DNA of 64,000 nt from Paenibacillus pabuli (GCF_023101145.1 NZ_CP073714.1:1736001-1800000), one strand, 5' to 3'; positions 7,929 to 16,610 are shown, numbered from the stretch's first letter. Numbers and translations are program-made. Notes: generated by a model from the letters alone, not told the origin.

Positions 7929-8708
7929 ATGAATCAGCTAACATTTCTGGGAACCGGGGATGCGATGGGTGTTCCGCGGGTGTATTGTAATTGTGACGTC
8001 TGCACAGAAGCCCGACTTACGGGGATCAATCGCCGCAAACGTGCTGCTGTTTTGATCCATAGTGATGGCGAGTACGAACCATTCATGATTGACTGCGGAC
8101 CGGACTGGAGGTCACAGATGGAAGACCAAGGGATGCGGATGGTGCAGACGCTGCTGATCACACATGCGCATTTTGATCATATTGGAGGCCTGCCTGAATG
8201 GGCAGATGCGTGTCGCTGGTTGGGTGTAAAAGGGCAGTTGTATGCACCACGGGAGGTGATTGCGACCATCCAGAGTCAATTTCCATGGCTCGGTCGCCAT
8301 ATGAATTTCCTGGAAACGGATGCGGATATCGAGCTCGGTGGATGGAAGGTGCACTCCTGGAAGGTGTGCCACGGTCATAATGGCTATTCGTATGCGTATC
8401 GATTGGAGCGTGAAGGATATACCTGGGCGTATTGCTCGGATGCCATTGATCTGAAAGCTTCGGAGAAGCAGCCGCTATACGGGCTGGATCTGCTGGTACT
8501 CGGAACGAGCTTTGTTCATGAACTTGCGGAATTCTCCACCCGCTCAGTGTACGATATGGTTGAGGCGCAGGAGCTGCTGCAGGATTTGAAGCCGGGGCAG
8601 ACCTATTTTACACATATGTCTCACGACGTGGATATACGCCAGAATTATGATTTGGATCAAGGGATTGCGCTGGCACTTACCGGTATGAAGGTGAAGCTGG
8701 GAGAATAG
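7929..8708 (+). CDS. PhnP-like MBL-fold metallo-hydrolase
   Basis: This 259-residue metallo-beta-lactamase-fold protein has the dinuclear metal motif HAHFDH at 79-84, later ligands around CHGH (147-150) and D171, and an N-terminal cysteine cluster CNCDVC (20-25). PhnP, the cyclic ribose-phosphate phosphodiesterase, has a comparable structural zinc site. No phosphonate genes are nearby, so the substrate is open; cyclic phosphodiester hydrolysis is the best family-based guess. The start ATG has GAGAGGGGA upstream. It is monocistronic as far as can be seen. Confidence 0.85.
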   Translation: MNQLTFLGTGDAMGVPRVYCNCDVCTEARLTGINRRKRAAVLIHSDGEYEPFMIDCGPDWRSQMEDQGMRMVQTLLITHAHFDHIGGLPEWADACRWLGVKGQLYAPREVIATIQSQFPWLGRHMNFLETDADIELGGWKVHSWKVCHGHNGYSYAYRLEREGYTWAYCSDAIDLKASEKQPLYGLDLLVLGTSFVHELAEFSTRSVYDMVEAQELLQDLKPGQTYFTHMSHDVDIRQNYDLDQGIALALTGMKVKLGE

Positions 8709-8841
8709 GACAACAATGCTAAAAATAAATTCAGAAGAGCGTATCCTTTGCCGGATGTTCTTCGTTTACATAGTGTAAGACAATTACAGCAAGTGAATTG
8801 AAGCAAGATCAATCAGGAACCAACAAAGGGGGGCCCCAAAC

Positions 8842-9708
8842 ATGGCCTTTGTGAAGTCCGTGGATTGCAGAATCAACAGACCACATGATGATAAACCGAT
8901 TGAACCATATATCCATTCCGGTGTTCAAACCGGATATACGTTAGAGCAAACGATTGAAGCTGCGCTTCCGAGCCTGCTGGGCTCGTTGTACGCCTACTGC
9001 ATGTCATTGACTGGTTCAGTGTGGGAGACGGAGGATCTGGTTCAGGATACATGTGTGAAAGCATTATCCTCTTCAGCTGCCCGAAGAACGGGAATGACAG
9101 AGGATATGAACTGGGAAGCCTATCTCATCCGTGTTGCACGCAACACCTGGATTGACGCTATACGGAAGCGTGAGAACTTGGCAAGCAAATTGGAAAGCAT
9201 GAAGCCATTTATGCAGGAATTTGAGGAAGAAGAGCGATTCGAGGAAATCGAGTGTGCTGTTCAAATCCTTGTGGATGAACTGCCACCGTGGCAGCGAGCG
9301 ATATATATGTTACGTGATTTGATGGGATACACGACGGTAGAGACTGCTGAACTGTTGGACACGACGGAAGGTGCGGTCAAAGCCGCCCTTAGTCGTGCCC
9401 GTTCTGCCCTGGCGAAAGTGAGGCACAGTCTGAACGAAACGGATGCTGATCAGACGAATCAATTGGAAGAACATCAGCAAAACCGGGATGAACTGCGCAG
9501 TTATTTGCTGGCGTTTCGCAGTGGTGATACAGCCCGTTTAATTGATTTATGCCTGAATCAGACCGATGATCCGATGGCTGTGGCGGGAACGATTTTGCAG
9601 CAGACTCTGCCGTCTCAATCGATGCAGCCAGTGATGTACAGTTATTCAAGCTCTGGTACGAATTTCATGTCGTATGGGGGAGGATATACGGTCAGCATGG
9701 TTGCGTAA
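8842..9708 (+). CDS. ECF-like RNA polymerase sigma-70 family factor with C-terminal extension
   Basis: This is a 288-residue protein. Region 2 is visible as LYAYCMSLTGSVWETEDLVQDTCVKAL, and region 4 as LPPWQRAIYMLRDLMGYTTVETAELLDTTEGAVKAALSRAR with a helix-turn-helix. About 90 residues follow region 4; the first part resembles the dosage/SnoaL-like tails of some ECF groups, but the final Ser/Tyr/Gly-rich stretch (YSYSSSGTNFMSYGGGYT) is unusual. No anti-sigma gene is adjacent; the next gene is clpP, 18 bp downstream. The start follows a strong AAAGGGGGG site. Confidence 0.85.
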   Translation: MAFVKSVDCRINRPHDDKPIEPYIHSGVQTGYTLEQTIEAALPSLLGSLYAYCMSLTGSVWETEDLVQDTCVKALSSSAARRTGMTEDMNWEAYLIRVARNTWIDAIRKRENLASKLESMKPFMQEFEEEERFEEIECAVQILVDELPPWQRAIYMLRDLMGYTTVETAELLDTTEGAVKAALSRARSALAKVRHSLNETDADQTNQLEEHQQNRDELRSYLLAFRSGDTARLIDLCLNQTDDPMAVAGTILQQTLPSQSMQPVMYSYSSSGTNFMSYGGGYTVSMVA

Positions 9709-9726
9709 ACCGGGGAGGCAAAATGC

Positions 9727-10308
9727 ATGAACGTGGTACCTTATGTTGTTGAACAGACAGCCCGCGGAGAGCGGAGCTATGATATTTATTCCCGTTTGCT
9801 GAAAGATCGGATCATTATGGTATCCGGGGAAATTGAGGATCAGATGGCCAATGCGATCGTTGCCCAGTTGCTGTTTCTGACCGCAGAGGACCCGGAGAAG
9901 GATATCCAGATGTATATCAACAGTCCAGGTGGTTCCGTGACCGCCGGATTCTCCATCTATGACACGATGCAATTCGTAAAGCCTGACATTTCCACAATTT
10001 GCACAGGTATGGCGGCCAGCTTCGGTACGATTCTGCTGGTTGGTGGCACAAAAGGGAAGCGACTGGCGCTGCCGAACAGTGAAATCATGATTCACCAGCC
10101 GCTTGGCGGAACCCGGGGGCAGGCTTCGGATATGCTGATACACGCCAACCGAATTATCCAGCACCGTCAGCGCCTCAACAAGCTGCTTGCTGATCATACG
10201 GGACAGCCGATGGAGCGGATTGAAAAGGATACAGACAGAGATTACTTCCTGACCGCTGCGGAAGCCGTCGAGTATGGACTAGTGGATAAGGTGATATCCA
10301 GTACGTAA
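9727..10308 (+). CDS. clpP: ATP-dependent Clp protease proteolytic subunit
   Basis: This is the 193-residue serine peptidase that forms the two-ring ClpP chamber. The catalytic triad is intact at Ser98 (GMAASF), His123 (MIHQPLGG) and Asp172 (DRDYF), the same numbering as Bacillus ClpP. The oligomer/helix segment [17 protein letters not shown] is standard. GGGGAGG lies ahead of the ATG. Its place 18 bp behind a sigma factor gene suggests co-transcription and possibly a specialised second ClpP; whether another clpP exists in this genome cannot be judged here. Confidence 0.97.
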   Translation: MNVVPYVVEQTARGERSYDIYSRLLKDRIIMVSGEIEDQMANAIVAQLLFLTAEDPEKDIQMYINSPGGSVTAGFSIYDTMQFVKPDISTICTGMAASFGTILLVGGTKGKRLALPNSEIMIHQPLGGTRGQASDMLIHANRIIQHRQRLNKLLADHTGQPMERIEKDTDRDYFLTAAEAVEYGLVDKVISST

Positions 10309-10362
10309 GTAAAGTAACAATACGTGCTAAGAAACACGACTAAAGAAAAGCAAGAAAAATGA

Positions 10363-10412
10363 ACAGCAAAGTAGCCCGGGAGGTCATTCGACTTTTCGGG
10401 CTACTTTGCTGT
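10363..10412 (+). terminator. Strong hairpin after clpP, possibly bidirectional
   Basis: A 16-bp perfect stem (ACAGCAAAGTAGCCCG with its complement) is present. The T tract is weak on the plus strand; on the minus strand the hairpin is followed by ATTTTTC. Confidence 0.75.
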
Positions 10413-10444
10413 CTTGCCTGGATTTGAAAAAGAATCTACGAATA

Positions 10445-10474
10445 TTGACTAAATCCATGTATAGTGTGTATATT
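10445..10474 (+). promoter_or_regulatory. Promoter of the GntR-ABC operon
   Basis: TTGACT (10445-10450) and TATATT (10469-10474) are separated by 18 bp. The whole spacer and start point are covered by the palindrome listed next. Confidence 0.75.
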
Positions 10475-10497
10475 ATATATATACACTATACATGGAT
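10453..10497. promoter_or_regulatory. Long palindromic operator overlapping the promoter
   Basis: Perfect 15-bp inverted arms ATCCATGTATAGTGT and ACACTATACATGGAT are separated by 15 bp of AT-rich sequence holding the -10 box. A GntR/YtrA-type dimer site for autorepression is the natural reading. Confidence 0.7.
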
Positions 10498-10528
10498 TGG
10501 ATTGTTGAAACGAGTGAGGTGAGAGAAC

Positions 10529-10909
10529 ATTAAAATACTAATATCAAACGCTTCAAGCGATCCGATCTACATACAGATTCTGACCCAGATTAGACAGAGC
10601 ATTTTAAGCGGGGAACTGGTTGCAGGGGAGAGTCTCCCCTCAATCCGTCAACTTGCGAAGGATCTGCAGGTCAGTGTAATTACAACCAAACGTGTCTATG
10701 AGGAGCTGGAGAAAGAGAAGCTGATTGATTCTGTCGTAGGCAAAGGCAGTTTTGTCTCCGGGGCCAATCAGGATTTTATTCGGGAACAGCGGCTGAAGCG
10801 AATCGAAGAGAAAATGCTCGATATCCTTCGTGAGAGCAAGGAACTGGGCATGAGCGCTCAGGATGTAATTAAGCATTTTACGTTGTTAGTGGAGGAGGAA
10901 CACACATGA
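10529..10909 (+). CDS. GntR/YtrA-family transcriptional regulator with ATT start codon
   Basis: This is a 126-residue protein with an N-terminal winged helix: PIYIQILTQIRQSILSGEL, then LPSIRQLAKDLQVSVITTKR and GKGSFV. The short effector-less tail is typical of YtrA-type regulators. The family usually begins Met-(Lys/Ile)-Ile-x-Ile-Ser-Asn; here that position is ATT, seven bases after GAGGTG. An in-frame TGA lies at 10520-10522 and the first in-frame ATG is far inside the gene, so no normal start is available. It overlaps the ABC ATPase gene by ATGA and probably represses its own operon. Confidence 0.85.
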   Translation: MKILISNASSDPIYIQILTQIRQSILSGELVAGESLPSIRQLAKDLQVSVITTKRVYEELEKEKLIDSVVGKGSFVSGANQDFIREQRLKRIEEKMLDILRESKELGMSAQDVIKHFTLLVEEEHT

Positions 10910-11775
10910 CGAACGCAATTGAATTGCGCAACCTGTCGAAAACGTACCCCTTATTCAAGCTGGATCAGATATCTTTGGATGTAAAACAAGGGTATATTAC
11001 CGGACTTATTGGACCGAACGGGGCGGGGAAAAGTACACTGATCAGCCTGATCACCGGATTGATTCGTCCGGACTCCGGGAGCATCAGAACGTTGGGAAGC
11101 GCGATGCCTGCTCAGGAAGTTAACGTTAAGGAGCGCATTGGTATTGTTTCAGATGAGTGTTTCTATTATGAGCACCTTACGATACGTGAAATGAAAAGCA
11201 TGATTGCTCCCTTTTATAAGAAATGGGATGAAAGGCAATTTAACAGCTATCTGGAGCAATTCGAATTGTCTCCCAAAAAGAAGATTCAGGAACTTTCCAA
11301 AGGGATGAAAATCAAATTTTCACTGGCTGTCGCTTTATCTCACGATGCAGAGCTGCTTATCATGGATGAGCCGACATCCGGGCTTGATCCTGTGTTTCGA
11401 AGAGAACTGCTTGACCTGCTTTCAGATATGATACAGGACGAAACCAAATCCATTATTTTCTCGACTCATATCACAACCGATTTGGAGCGTATAGCGGACT
11501 ATATTACGTTCATCAATAAAGGAAGAATTGTGTTTAATGAAGCAAAGGATGATGTGCTTGAAAAGTACACGATCGTAAAAGGGGACATGAAGCTGCTTGA
11601 TGCGGACACCCGAAGACAATTCGTCGGAATCCGTGAGACAGCGGTCGGTTTTGAAGGCTTGGCAGATAACAGGGCGGAGGTAGAGCAGTTATTTGGTAGT
11701 CACGCTCTTTTACACAGACCCTCTCTCGAAGACCTCATCTATTTTACGGCCAAGGGGGAACGGCATCATGCTTAA
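10906..11775 (+). CDS. ABC transporter ATP-binding protein (YtrB-like)
   Basis: This is a 289-residue ATPase with Walker A GPNGAGKST (36-44), signature LSKGMK, and Walker B LLIMDEP followed by TSGLDP. The single nucleotide-binding domain is followed by about 80 residues, as in exporters controlled by YtrA-type GntR proteins. It is coupled to the regulator by ATGA and to the permease by an 8-bp overlap. In related systems such exporters answer to cell-wall-active compounds; that role is inference here. Confidence 0.92.
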   Translation: MTNAIELRNLSKTYPLFKLDQISLDVKQGYITGLIGPNGAGKSTLISLITGLIRPDSGSIRTLGSAMPAQEVNVKERIGIVSDECFYYEHLTIREMKSMIAPFYKKWDERQFNSYLEQFELSPKKKIQELSKGMKIKFSLAVALSHDAELLIMDEPTSGLDPVFRRELLDLLSDMIQDETKSIIFSTHITTDLERIADYITFINKGRIVFNEAKDDVLEKYTIVKGDMKLLDADTRRQFVGIRETAVGFEGLADNRAEVEQLFGSHALLHRPSLEDLIYFTAKGERHHA

Positions 11776-12394
11776 CTTGCTTCGCAAAGATTATATCGCT
11801 TTAAAAAGTTCACTATGGATGATTATTTTTTATTTTGTTGTATTCAGTGTCGCATTTATCCCGACAGTGGAAATGTCGATGTATTTTGTAGGGATCTATA
11901 CCGCTTTCGGTTCGATCATGCTTGCCACCATGATTGATATCAAAAACCATAATCATAAATTTCTTGTCACGCTTCCGCTTAGCCGTAGAAACATTGTGCA
12001 AGCGAAATATCTGACTGCCGTTCTCTATACGCTTTTTGGCGTTTTCGCTTCGTCTGGCGCTCACTGGCTTGTTAACTTCCTTTTCCCCGAACTGAACAAG
12101 CCCAACTTTTCGGTACTGGACATCCTGATTTCGGTTGGAATGGTGCTCGTTTTAATTTCGATCTATATGCCTCTTTTCTACGCCCTTAGTAAAAAGGGAG
12201 CTGGAATCATTAATACGGTATTCATGTTCGTTCTAATTATTTTAGCGCAACCTGTTGCCTCGCTCATGAGTATGGCAGGCGAGAACGGAATGGGTCGTGC
12301 TTCGGTTTATATTTTTGTTTCAGTTTGCGTTCTTCTGTTGTTCATTGCCTCCTATTTTGTAACGGTCCGTCTGTTTGCAAGGAAGGATCTATAG
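11768..12394 (+). CDS. ABC-2 type membrane permease, partner of the YtrB-like ATPase
   Basis: This 208-residue protein has about six membrane helices. It starts MLNLLRKDYIALKSS, an amphipathic lead-in found in ABC2_membrane_5 proteins, and has LATMIDIKNHNHKFLVTLPLSRRNIVQAKY between helices 2 and 3. The ATG at 11768 is preferred over a start 75 bp upstream inside the ATPase gene. It ends the operon. Confidence 0.9.
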   Translation: MLNLLRKDYIALKSSLWMIIFYFVVFSVAFIPTVEMSMYFVGIYTAFGSIMLATMIDIKNHNHKFLVTLPLSRRNIVQAKYLTAVLYTLFGVFASSGAHWLVNFLFPELNKPNFSVLDILISVGMVLVLISIYMPLFYALSKKGAGIINTVFMFVLIILAQPVASLMSMAGENGMGRASVYIFVSVCVLLLFIASYFVTVRLFARKDL

Positions 12395-12466
12395 GGTGAA
12401 TGGAGAAGAACTTCAATAAAAAACAATGTTCTAACTAACTTTATCAGTCGAGAACAGCAGCAGCCC

Positions 12467-12493
12467 AAAAAGTCGCCAAAAGGCGACTTTTTG
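12467..12493 (+). terminator. Rho-independent terminator of the GntR-ABC operon
   Basis: AAAAAGTCGCC and GGCGACTTTTT surround an AAAA loop; the T run is part of the right arm. Confidence 0.85.
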
Positions 12494-12574
12494 TGTTACA
12501 GAAGATTTTTAATTTGCGACCTGCCAGGCAAGCTTTTCGTTAATCTGCACTTGCAGGTTTTTGCAAAATTATCA

Positions 12575-13996
12575 TCACGTATTTTCAGCCAGCGCAATAA
12601 GTCTGCTCATACCTTCCCGGATTTGCTGCTCGTGCGCATAGGAGAAGGAGAGACGCAGCTTGCGACTGGCGTTTGCATCGGAAGGATCGAATACCGTTCC
12701 CGGCACAAAAGCGACGGAATGCTCCATGCATCGGTGAAGCAATCTTCCGGTGTCGACTCCCTCCGGAAGCTCCACCCAGATGTTAAGTCCACCTTCAGGA
12801 CGAGTCCACGTCCAATCCGTTTGTAGAAGGCACTGTTCCATCACTTCCATCCGCAGCTGAATAGCGGTACGCAGCTTGGAGAGGTGCTGGTGCATGCGTG
12901 GGGACTGAAAATAACGGAGGAAAAGCTTCTGATTCAGCAGAGGTGATCCGTTATCCGTCAGTGCTTTGACGGCCTGTAATCCCGGCATGAACCGGGGGCG
13001 ACACATGATTGCGGCAATCCGTAGACCCGGTACGACATATTTGCTATAGCTGCGAATATAGAGTGTATGCCCTGTCGTATCGTATGTGAAGATCGGCGCG
13101 GGAGGTTTTTCCTTGAAATAGATATCATAGGTACTGTCGTCTTCCACCAAAAAACATCCGTACTGTTCCGCCAGCTCAGGTAGTTGTTTGCGCTGCTCGG
13201 TAGGAATATTGATACCCGTAGGGTTATGGAAGGTCGGCGTCATATAAAATACTCTTGGCTTTTCCTGCTTCATCAGGCGTTCAATCTGTTCCAGATCATA
13301 ACCCTCCGGGTGAACATCGGTAAAAATCAACCTTGCGCCCTGTTTGCGGAAAATTTCCATCGCAGGCCCGTACGTTGGCCGCTCCATGAGCACACGGTCA
13401 CCGGGTCTGACGAGACTTCGTGAGATGACATCAATGGCCTGCTGTGCACCAGAAGTGATAAGAACTTCATCGGCCGAGATATAGAAGCGTTCCTTGGTCG
13501 TGAGATGACTTGCCAAGGCACTTCGCAGCTCTAGATCTCCTTGAATCGTGGAGTACGTACCGAGCAGGCGTGGGTATATATCCAGCAAATCCCGCATCAG
13601 TTCTCCCCAATAGCGGTTTGGCAGCAAGGCAGGGTCGATTAATGATTTGGAAAATTGGTACTCCGCCTCCAGGGAGTGCACGCGGGCAAGTGAATCCCAG
13701 TGCAACCAGGCAGACACTGCCGGGTCATCGGCCTGATCCGTCACAGGAGAAGGGGCGGCAGGACTGACAAAATAACCGGACTTATCCTTGACGTAAACGT
13801 TCCCGCGTTCCTTTAATTCCTGATAGGCCTTAAAAACGGTAAGGCGATGTACACCGAGCAGCTCGGACAGGCTCCGCACAGACGGCAGCTTCTCATGCTC
13901 TTTCCACTCTCCGGCTTCGATCCGTACAACCAGATAATGTACCACTTGCTCATATAGTTTAAGGCTGTTATCTGTCATCAACATGATTTTGCCCAC
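12575..13996 (-). CDS. MocR/PdxR-family regulator (GntR HTH fused to aminotransferase-like domain)
   Basis: An N-terminal GntR winged helix (LYEQVVHYLVVRIEAGEWKE, LPSVRSLSELLGVHRLTVFK) is joined to a fold-type I PLP domain with the Schiff-base lysine in SYSKYVVPGLR and FHNPTGINIP. It should act as an effector-sensing regulator rather than an enzyme. I place the start at GTG 13996, ten bases after AAGGAG; an ATG at 14023 would put that site inside the gene, and ATGs just downstream are also possible. It is divergent from a DMT transporter gene, a common target arrangement for MocR proteins. Confidence 0.9.
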   Translation of the reverse strand: MGKIMLMTDNSLKLYEQVVHYLVVRIEAGEWKEHEKLPSVRSLSELLGVHRLTVFKAYQELKERGNVYVKDKSGYFVSPAAPSPVTDQADDPAVSAWLHWDSLARVHSLEAEYQFSKSLIDPALLPNRYWGELMRDLLDIYPRLLGTYSTIQGDLELRSALASHLTTKERFYISADEVLITSGAQQAIDVISRSLVRPGDRVLMERPTYGPAMEIFRKQGARLIFTDVHPEGYDLEQIERLMKQEKPRVFYMTPTFHNPTGINIPTEQRKQLPELAEQYGCFLVEDDSTYDIYFKEKPPAPIFTYDTTGHTLYIRSYSKYVVPGLRIAAIMCRPRFMPGLQAVKALTDNGSPLLNQKLFLRYFQSPRMHQHLSKLRTAIQLRMEVMEQCLLQTDWTWTRPEGGLNIWVELPEGVDTGRLLHRCMEHSVAFVPGTVFDPSDANASRKLRLSFSYAHEQQIREGMSRLIALAENT

Positions 13997-14045
13997 CCGG
14001 ATCACGCTCCTTTTGAATTCCATTGTAACAGCAAATGAGAGCGAA

Positions 14046-14099
14046 CTGTTCTGTTTTATTCACTCTGTTCTGTATACGGTGCTATATGATGGAGAACAG
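14046..14099. promoter_or_regulatory. Repeat cluster between the MocR regulator and transporter genes, likely operator
   Basis: CTGTTCTGT occurs at 14046-14054 and 14065-14073 as a direct repeat with 19-bp phasing. An inverted AGAACAG lies at 14093-14099. A TATGAT -10 box for the transporter (14085-14090) sits between, with no good -35, as expected for an activated promoter. Confidence 0.55.
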
Positions 14100-14116
14100 A
14101 TGAAGGAGGGGCTAGC

Positions 14117-15055
14117 ATGGTTGCAATAGCATTTACCGTAATGTGTCTTATTTTTGGAACAACGTTTCTAGCGATTAAAATTGGCGTGGAGGCAGGTATG
14201 CCGCCTTTTCTGTCGGCCGGATTACGCTTTATTATTGCAGGTGCTCTAATGTTTGCATGGATGTGGATGAAAGGGAAAGTGAACCTGTCTTTACTGTGGC
14301 GGAAAGAGATGATCTTGACGGGGGCAGGACTGACGTTTGGGACCTTTGCGACCTTATATTGGGCTGAACAATATGTGAGCTCGGGTGTTGGTGCCATTCT
14401 GTCAGCCACAGGTCCACTGATGATTATGGTGATGCAGACCGCACTTTTGCGCCAAAAAACGTCTGCACGTATGATTGCAGGCTGTCTGATCGGTTTTGCC
14501 GGGGTTATCCTCGTTGTATTGCCGGGGGTATCCATTGGCGGGAATTCCCTGTGGTTGTGGGGTTGTATAGCCGTATTGGTGGGGGAAGTCTGTTATTCAG
14601 CGGGAGCATTGTACTCCAAAAAGGTCATTAACCAGTTTAAGGAGGCCAGTCCTGTAGCGATCAATGCGGTGCAGATGATGTACGGAGGATTGCTGTTATC
14701 CGGGCTCTCGGCAGTGACAGAATCGTGGAGCACAGTAGGAATGGATTGGATGCCAGCGGTAACTTCCCTGATCTATTTGACAGTAGTCGGTTCGATGGTT
14801 GGTCACAGCTTGTTCTACTGGATCATGTCTCGTACCAACCCGTTATTCCCGGCAACATGGTTATACATCTCCCCACCCATTGCGGTTGGTCTTGGGGCGG
14901 TTCTCTACAATGAACATGTGAGCTGGATTACGTGGATCGGTGTTGTGCTGATCGTTTCGGGTTTGCTGGCGATGAATGAGAAAGTGATGGGATGGCTTAA
15001 AAAGGGAAAACATACAACTCCATTGGGGCAGACTTCCAAATCCATGGTAAAATAG
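14117..15055 (+). CDS. EamA/DMT-family transporter
   Basis: This 312-residue membrane protein has ten predicted helices in two EamA repeats (first repeat from IAFTVMCLIFGTTFLAIKIG, second from WGCIAVLVGEVCYSAGALYS). Such proteins export amino acids or other small metabolites; the substrate is unknown. The ATG follows GGAGGGG. The adjacent MocR gene is probably its regulator. Confidence 0.9.
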   Translation: MVAIAFTVMCLIFGTTFLAIKIGVEAGMPPFLSAGLRFIIAGALMFAWMWMKGKVNLSLLWRKEMILTGAGLTFGTFATLYWAEQYVSSGVGAILSATGPLMIMVMQTALLRQKTSARMIAGCLIGFAGVILVVLPGVSIGGNSLWLWGCIAVLVGEVCYSAGALYSKKVINQFKEASPVAINAVQMMYGGLLLSGLSAVTESWSTVGMDWMPAVTSLIYLTVVGSMVGHSLFYWIMSRTNPLFPATWLYISPPIAVGLGAVLYNEHVSWITWIGVVLIVSGLLAMNEKVMGWLKKGKHTTPLGQTSKSMVK

Positions 15056-15089
15056 GGGATATATATTTTGCGCAGGAATGAGGCGAGAC

Positions 15090-15410
15090 ATGACTTTGAA
15101 CAGACAGGGACTCGGTGTTGTGTTATTGTTTGCGGGAATTATGCTTTACGGCATGATTCATATTGGGACTATTATGCATTTACCGGACGTAACGATCTGG
15201 TCAACTCAGTGGGGGCGTTATCTGCAAGCGACTTTTGAGACGGGAGGCATCATTGGACTTGTCTTATCCATTCTATTATTCATTATAGGCGTAACACTCC
15301 TGCTTCCTAGGCCATTAGCCGTTTTATCCAAAGGCAAGGTGATGAATGAGATCCGTGAGCGGAATCGAGAGTTTGATGAGAAATACGGTAATCAAAACAA
15401 GAACAATTAA
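15090..15410 (+). CDS. Small two-helix membrane protein, unknown
   Basis: About 106 residues. One helix lies near residues 8-27 (LGVVLLFAGIMLYGMIHIGT) and a second near 52-75 (GGIIGLVLSILLFIIGVTLL), followed by a charged cytoplasmic tail rich in Glu/Arg/Asn. The start ATG 15090 has GAGG six bases ahead; an ATG at 15078 lacks spacing to any site. It may be co-transcribed with the DMT transporter (34 bp gap). I do not recognise a family. Confidence 0.75.
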   Translation: MTLNRQGLGVVLLFAGIMLYGMIHIGTIMHLPDVTIWSTQWGRYLQATFETGGIIGLVLSILLFIIGVTLLLPRPLAVLSKGKVMNEIRERNREFDEKYGNQNKNN

Positions 15411-15425
15411 CTGTTCTATTACAGG

Positions 15426-15468
15426 AACAGCCCTAGCACAAGCGATTCATCGCTGTGCAGGGCTGTTT
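15426..15468 (+). terminator. Terminator after the small membrane protein gene
   Basis: AACAGCCCT pairs with AGGGCTGTT, and an inner GCACAAGCGA pairs with TCGCTGTGC; TTT and T-rich sequence follow. Confidence 0.8.
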
Positions 15469-15526
15469 CATTGTATTTTGAATTTACACGTTTTATGTGA
15501 AACACGATACGACTTTTCTTAAAAGC

Positions 15527-16330
15527 TTATTCCGCGTTCAGTACAAACTTCTCAATCACTTGCTTCACGCCGTCTTCGTTATTGCTCGCGGTAATGTAAT
15601 CTGCCAGCTCTTTGAGAGCAGGGATGGCATTGCCCATCGCTACACCAAGACCAGCGACTTCCAGCATCTCATGGTCATTCCAGGAATCACCGATGGCAAT
15701 GCACTCGCTCAATTGGTGACCAAAGTGTTCAGCCAGGAATGTAAGGGCGTGGCCTTTTGTACCTTCATTGTGCATGATCTCCAGGAAGTACGGCTTGGAT
15801 TTGGTAATGTGTACCTCAGGTCCTAGCAATTCACGCAGGTCAACGGCAACCTCATCCAAGTAATCCGGCTCATCGATGATGAGCAGCTTCGGTGTTTTTT
15901 GCTCGATGACTTTGATGAAATCCGGTTCAATGTGGTACTGAGTACCATTCAGCTTGGCGTAGTCGCGCAGCTTGTCGTTTTCTTCACGGGCATACAGCTT
16001 GTCATCAATGTACGTTTGCAGGTGCAGATTATGCTCCAGGCAGTAGTCGTACAATTTGCGGGAAGCGTCCTGTGGAACGTAGCGCTCATAGAGTACTTTT
16101 TCGTCCAGCAAGTTTTTCACCAAAGCGCCTTGATACGTAATGATTGGCACGTTCAGCTTCGTTTGGCGTGCGAGCGCTTGAGCAGAAGCATACGCACGTC
16201 CAGTTGCCAGTGTTACAACGACACCATGAGCTACCGCTTGTTCCAGAGCATTCTGTGTTGCAGGTGTTACTTCCTTGTTATCGTTAATCAGGGTATCATC
16301 AATATCGATTGCCATTAATTTGTAGGTCAT
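15527..16330 (-). CDS. Cof-type HAD-IIB family phosphatase
   Basis: This is a 267-residue haloacid dehalogenase phosphatase. Motif I DIDDTLIND provides the two aspartates, motif II is LATGRAYASA, motif III includes the lysine of EGTKGHAL, and motif IV is IAIGDSWNDHEML. The C2B cap between motifs II and III marks sugar-phosphate or FMN-type phosphatases. The start has AAGGAGAG eight bases ahead. It lies downstream of the lipoate ligase gene on the same strand, with repeat copy C between. Confidence 0.92.
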   Translation of the reverse strand: MTYKLMAIDIDDTLINDNKEVTPATQNALEQAVAHGVVVTLATGRAYASAQALARQTKLNVPIITYQGALVKNLLDEKVLYERYVPQDASRKLYDYCLEHNLHLQTYIDDKLYAREENDKLRDYAKLNGTQYHIEPDFIKVIEQKTPKLLIIDEPDYLDEVAVDLRELLGPEVHITKSKPYFLEIMHNEGTKGHALTFLAEHFGHQLSECIAIGDSWNDHEMLEVAGLGVAMGNAIPALKELADYITASNNEDGVKQVIEKFVLNAE

Positions 16331-16362
16331 CTGTGTTTCTCTCCTTTTTATCTGTATCTATA

Positions 16363-16592
16363 ACAACGAACGAATAGATAAGCATTACACGAGACCACTC
16401 CGACTGCAGATTCATCTTTCGATCGCTGTTATCCCCGGATTTCATTGAATCCATTCCCCAGGGAGGAAATCCGGGGATAGCATATGCTTCCGATGGAGCT
16501 TTCTTCCAGAAAGCTTTTAGGCGAACGCTTCGCTTCTTCAGATTGATTCTGCCTTCTCCGTTAACGTGTAATTCTGGAATTCGTTCTAAAAT
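16363..16592 (-). repeat. Structured intergenic repeat, copy C
   Basis: Read on the minus strand this matches copies A and B: ATTACACG/CGTGTAAT outer stem, GCAGAATCAATCT with AGATGAATCTGC, hairpin GCGAA-GCG-TTCGC, hairpin AGCTTTC-TGGAA-GAAAGCT, and a perfect 12-bp arm ATCCCCGGATTT/AAATCCGGGGAT. Flanks GAACGAATT and its partner GAACGAATA extend the inverted ends. It lies between two minus-strand genes, so it is again in the sense orientation. Confidence 0.88.
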
Positions 16593-16610
16593 TATACTCA
16601 CATCTAAATT

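Noticed and set aside
10363..10412. The long hairpin after clpP as a regulatory RNA
   Set aside because: A simple, possibly bidirectional, terminator explains it.
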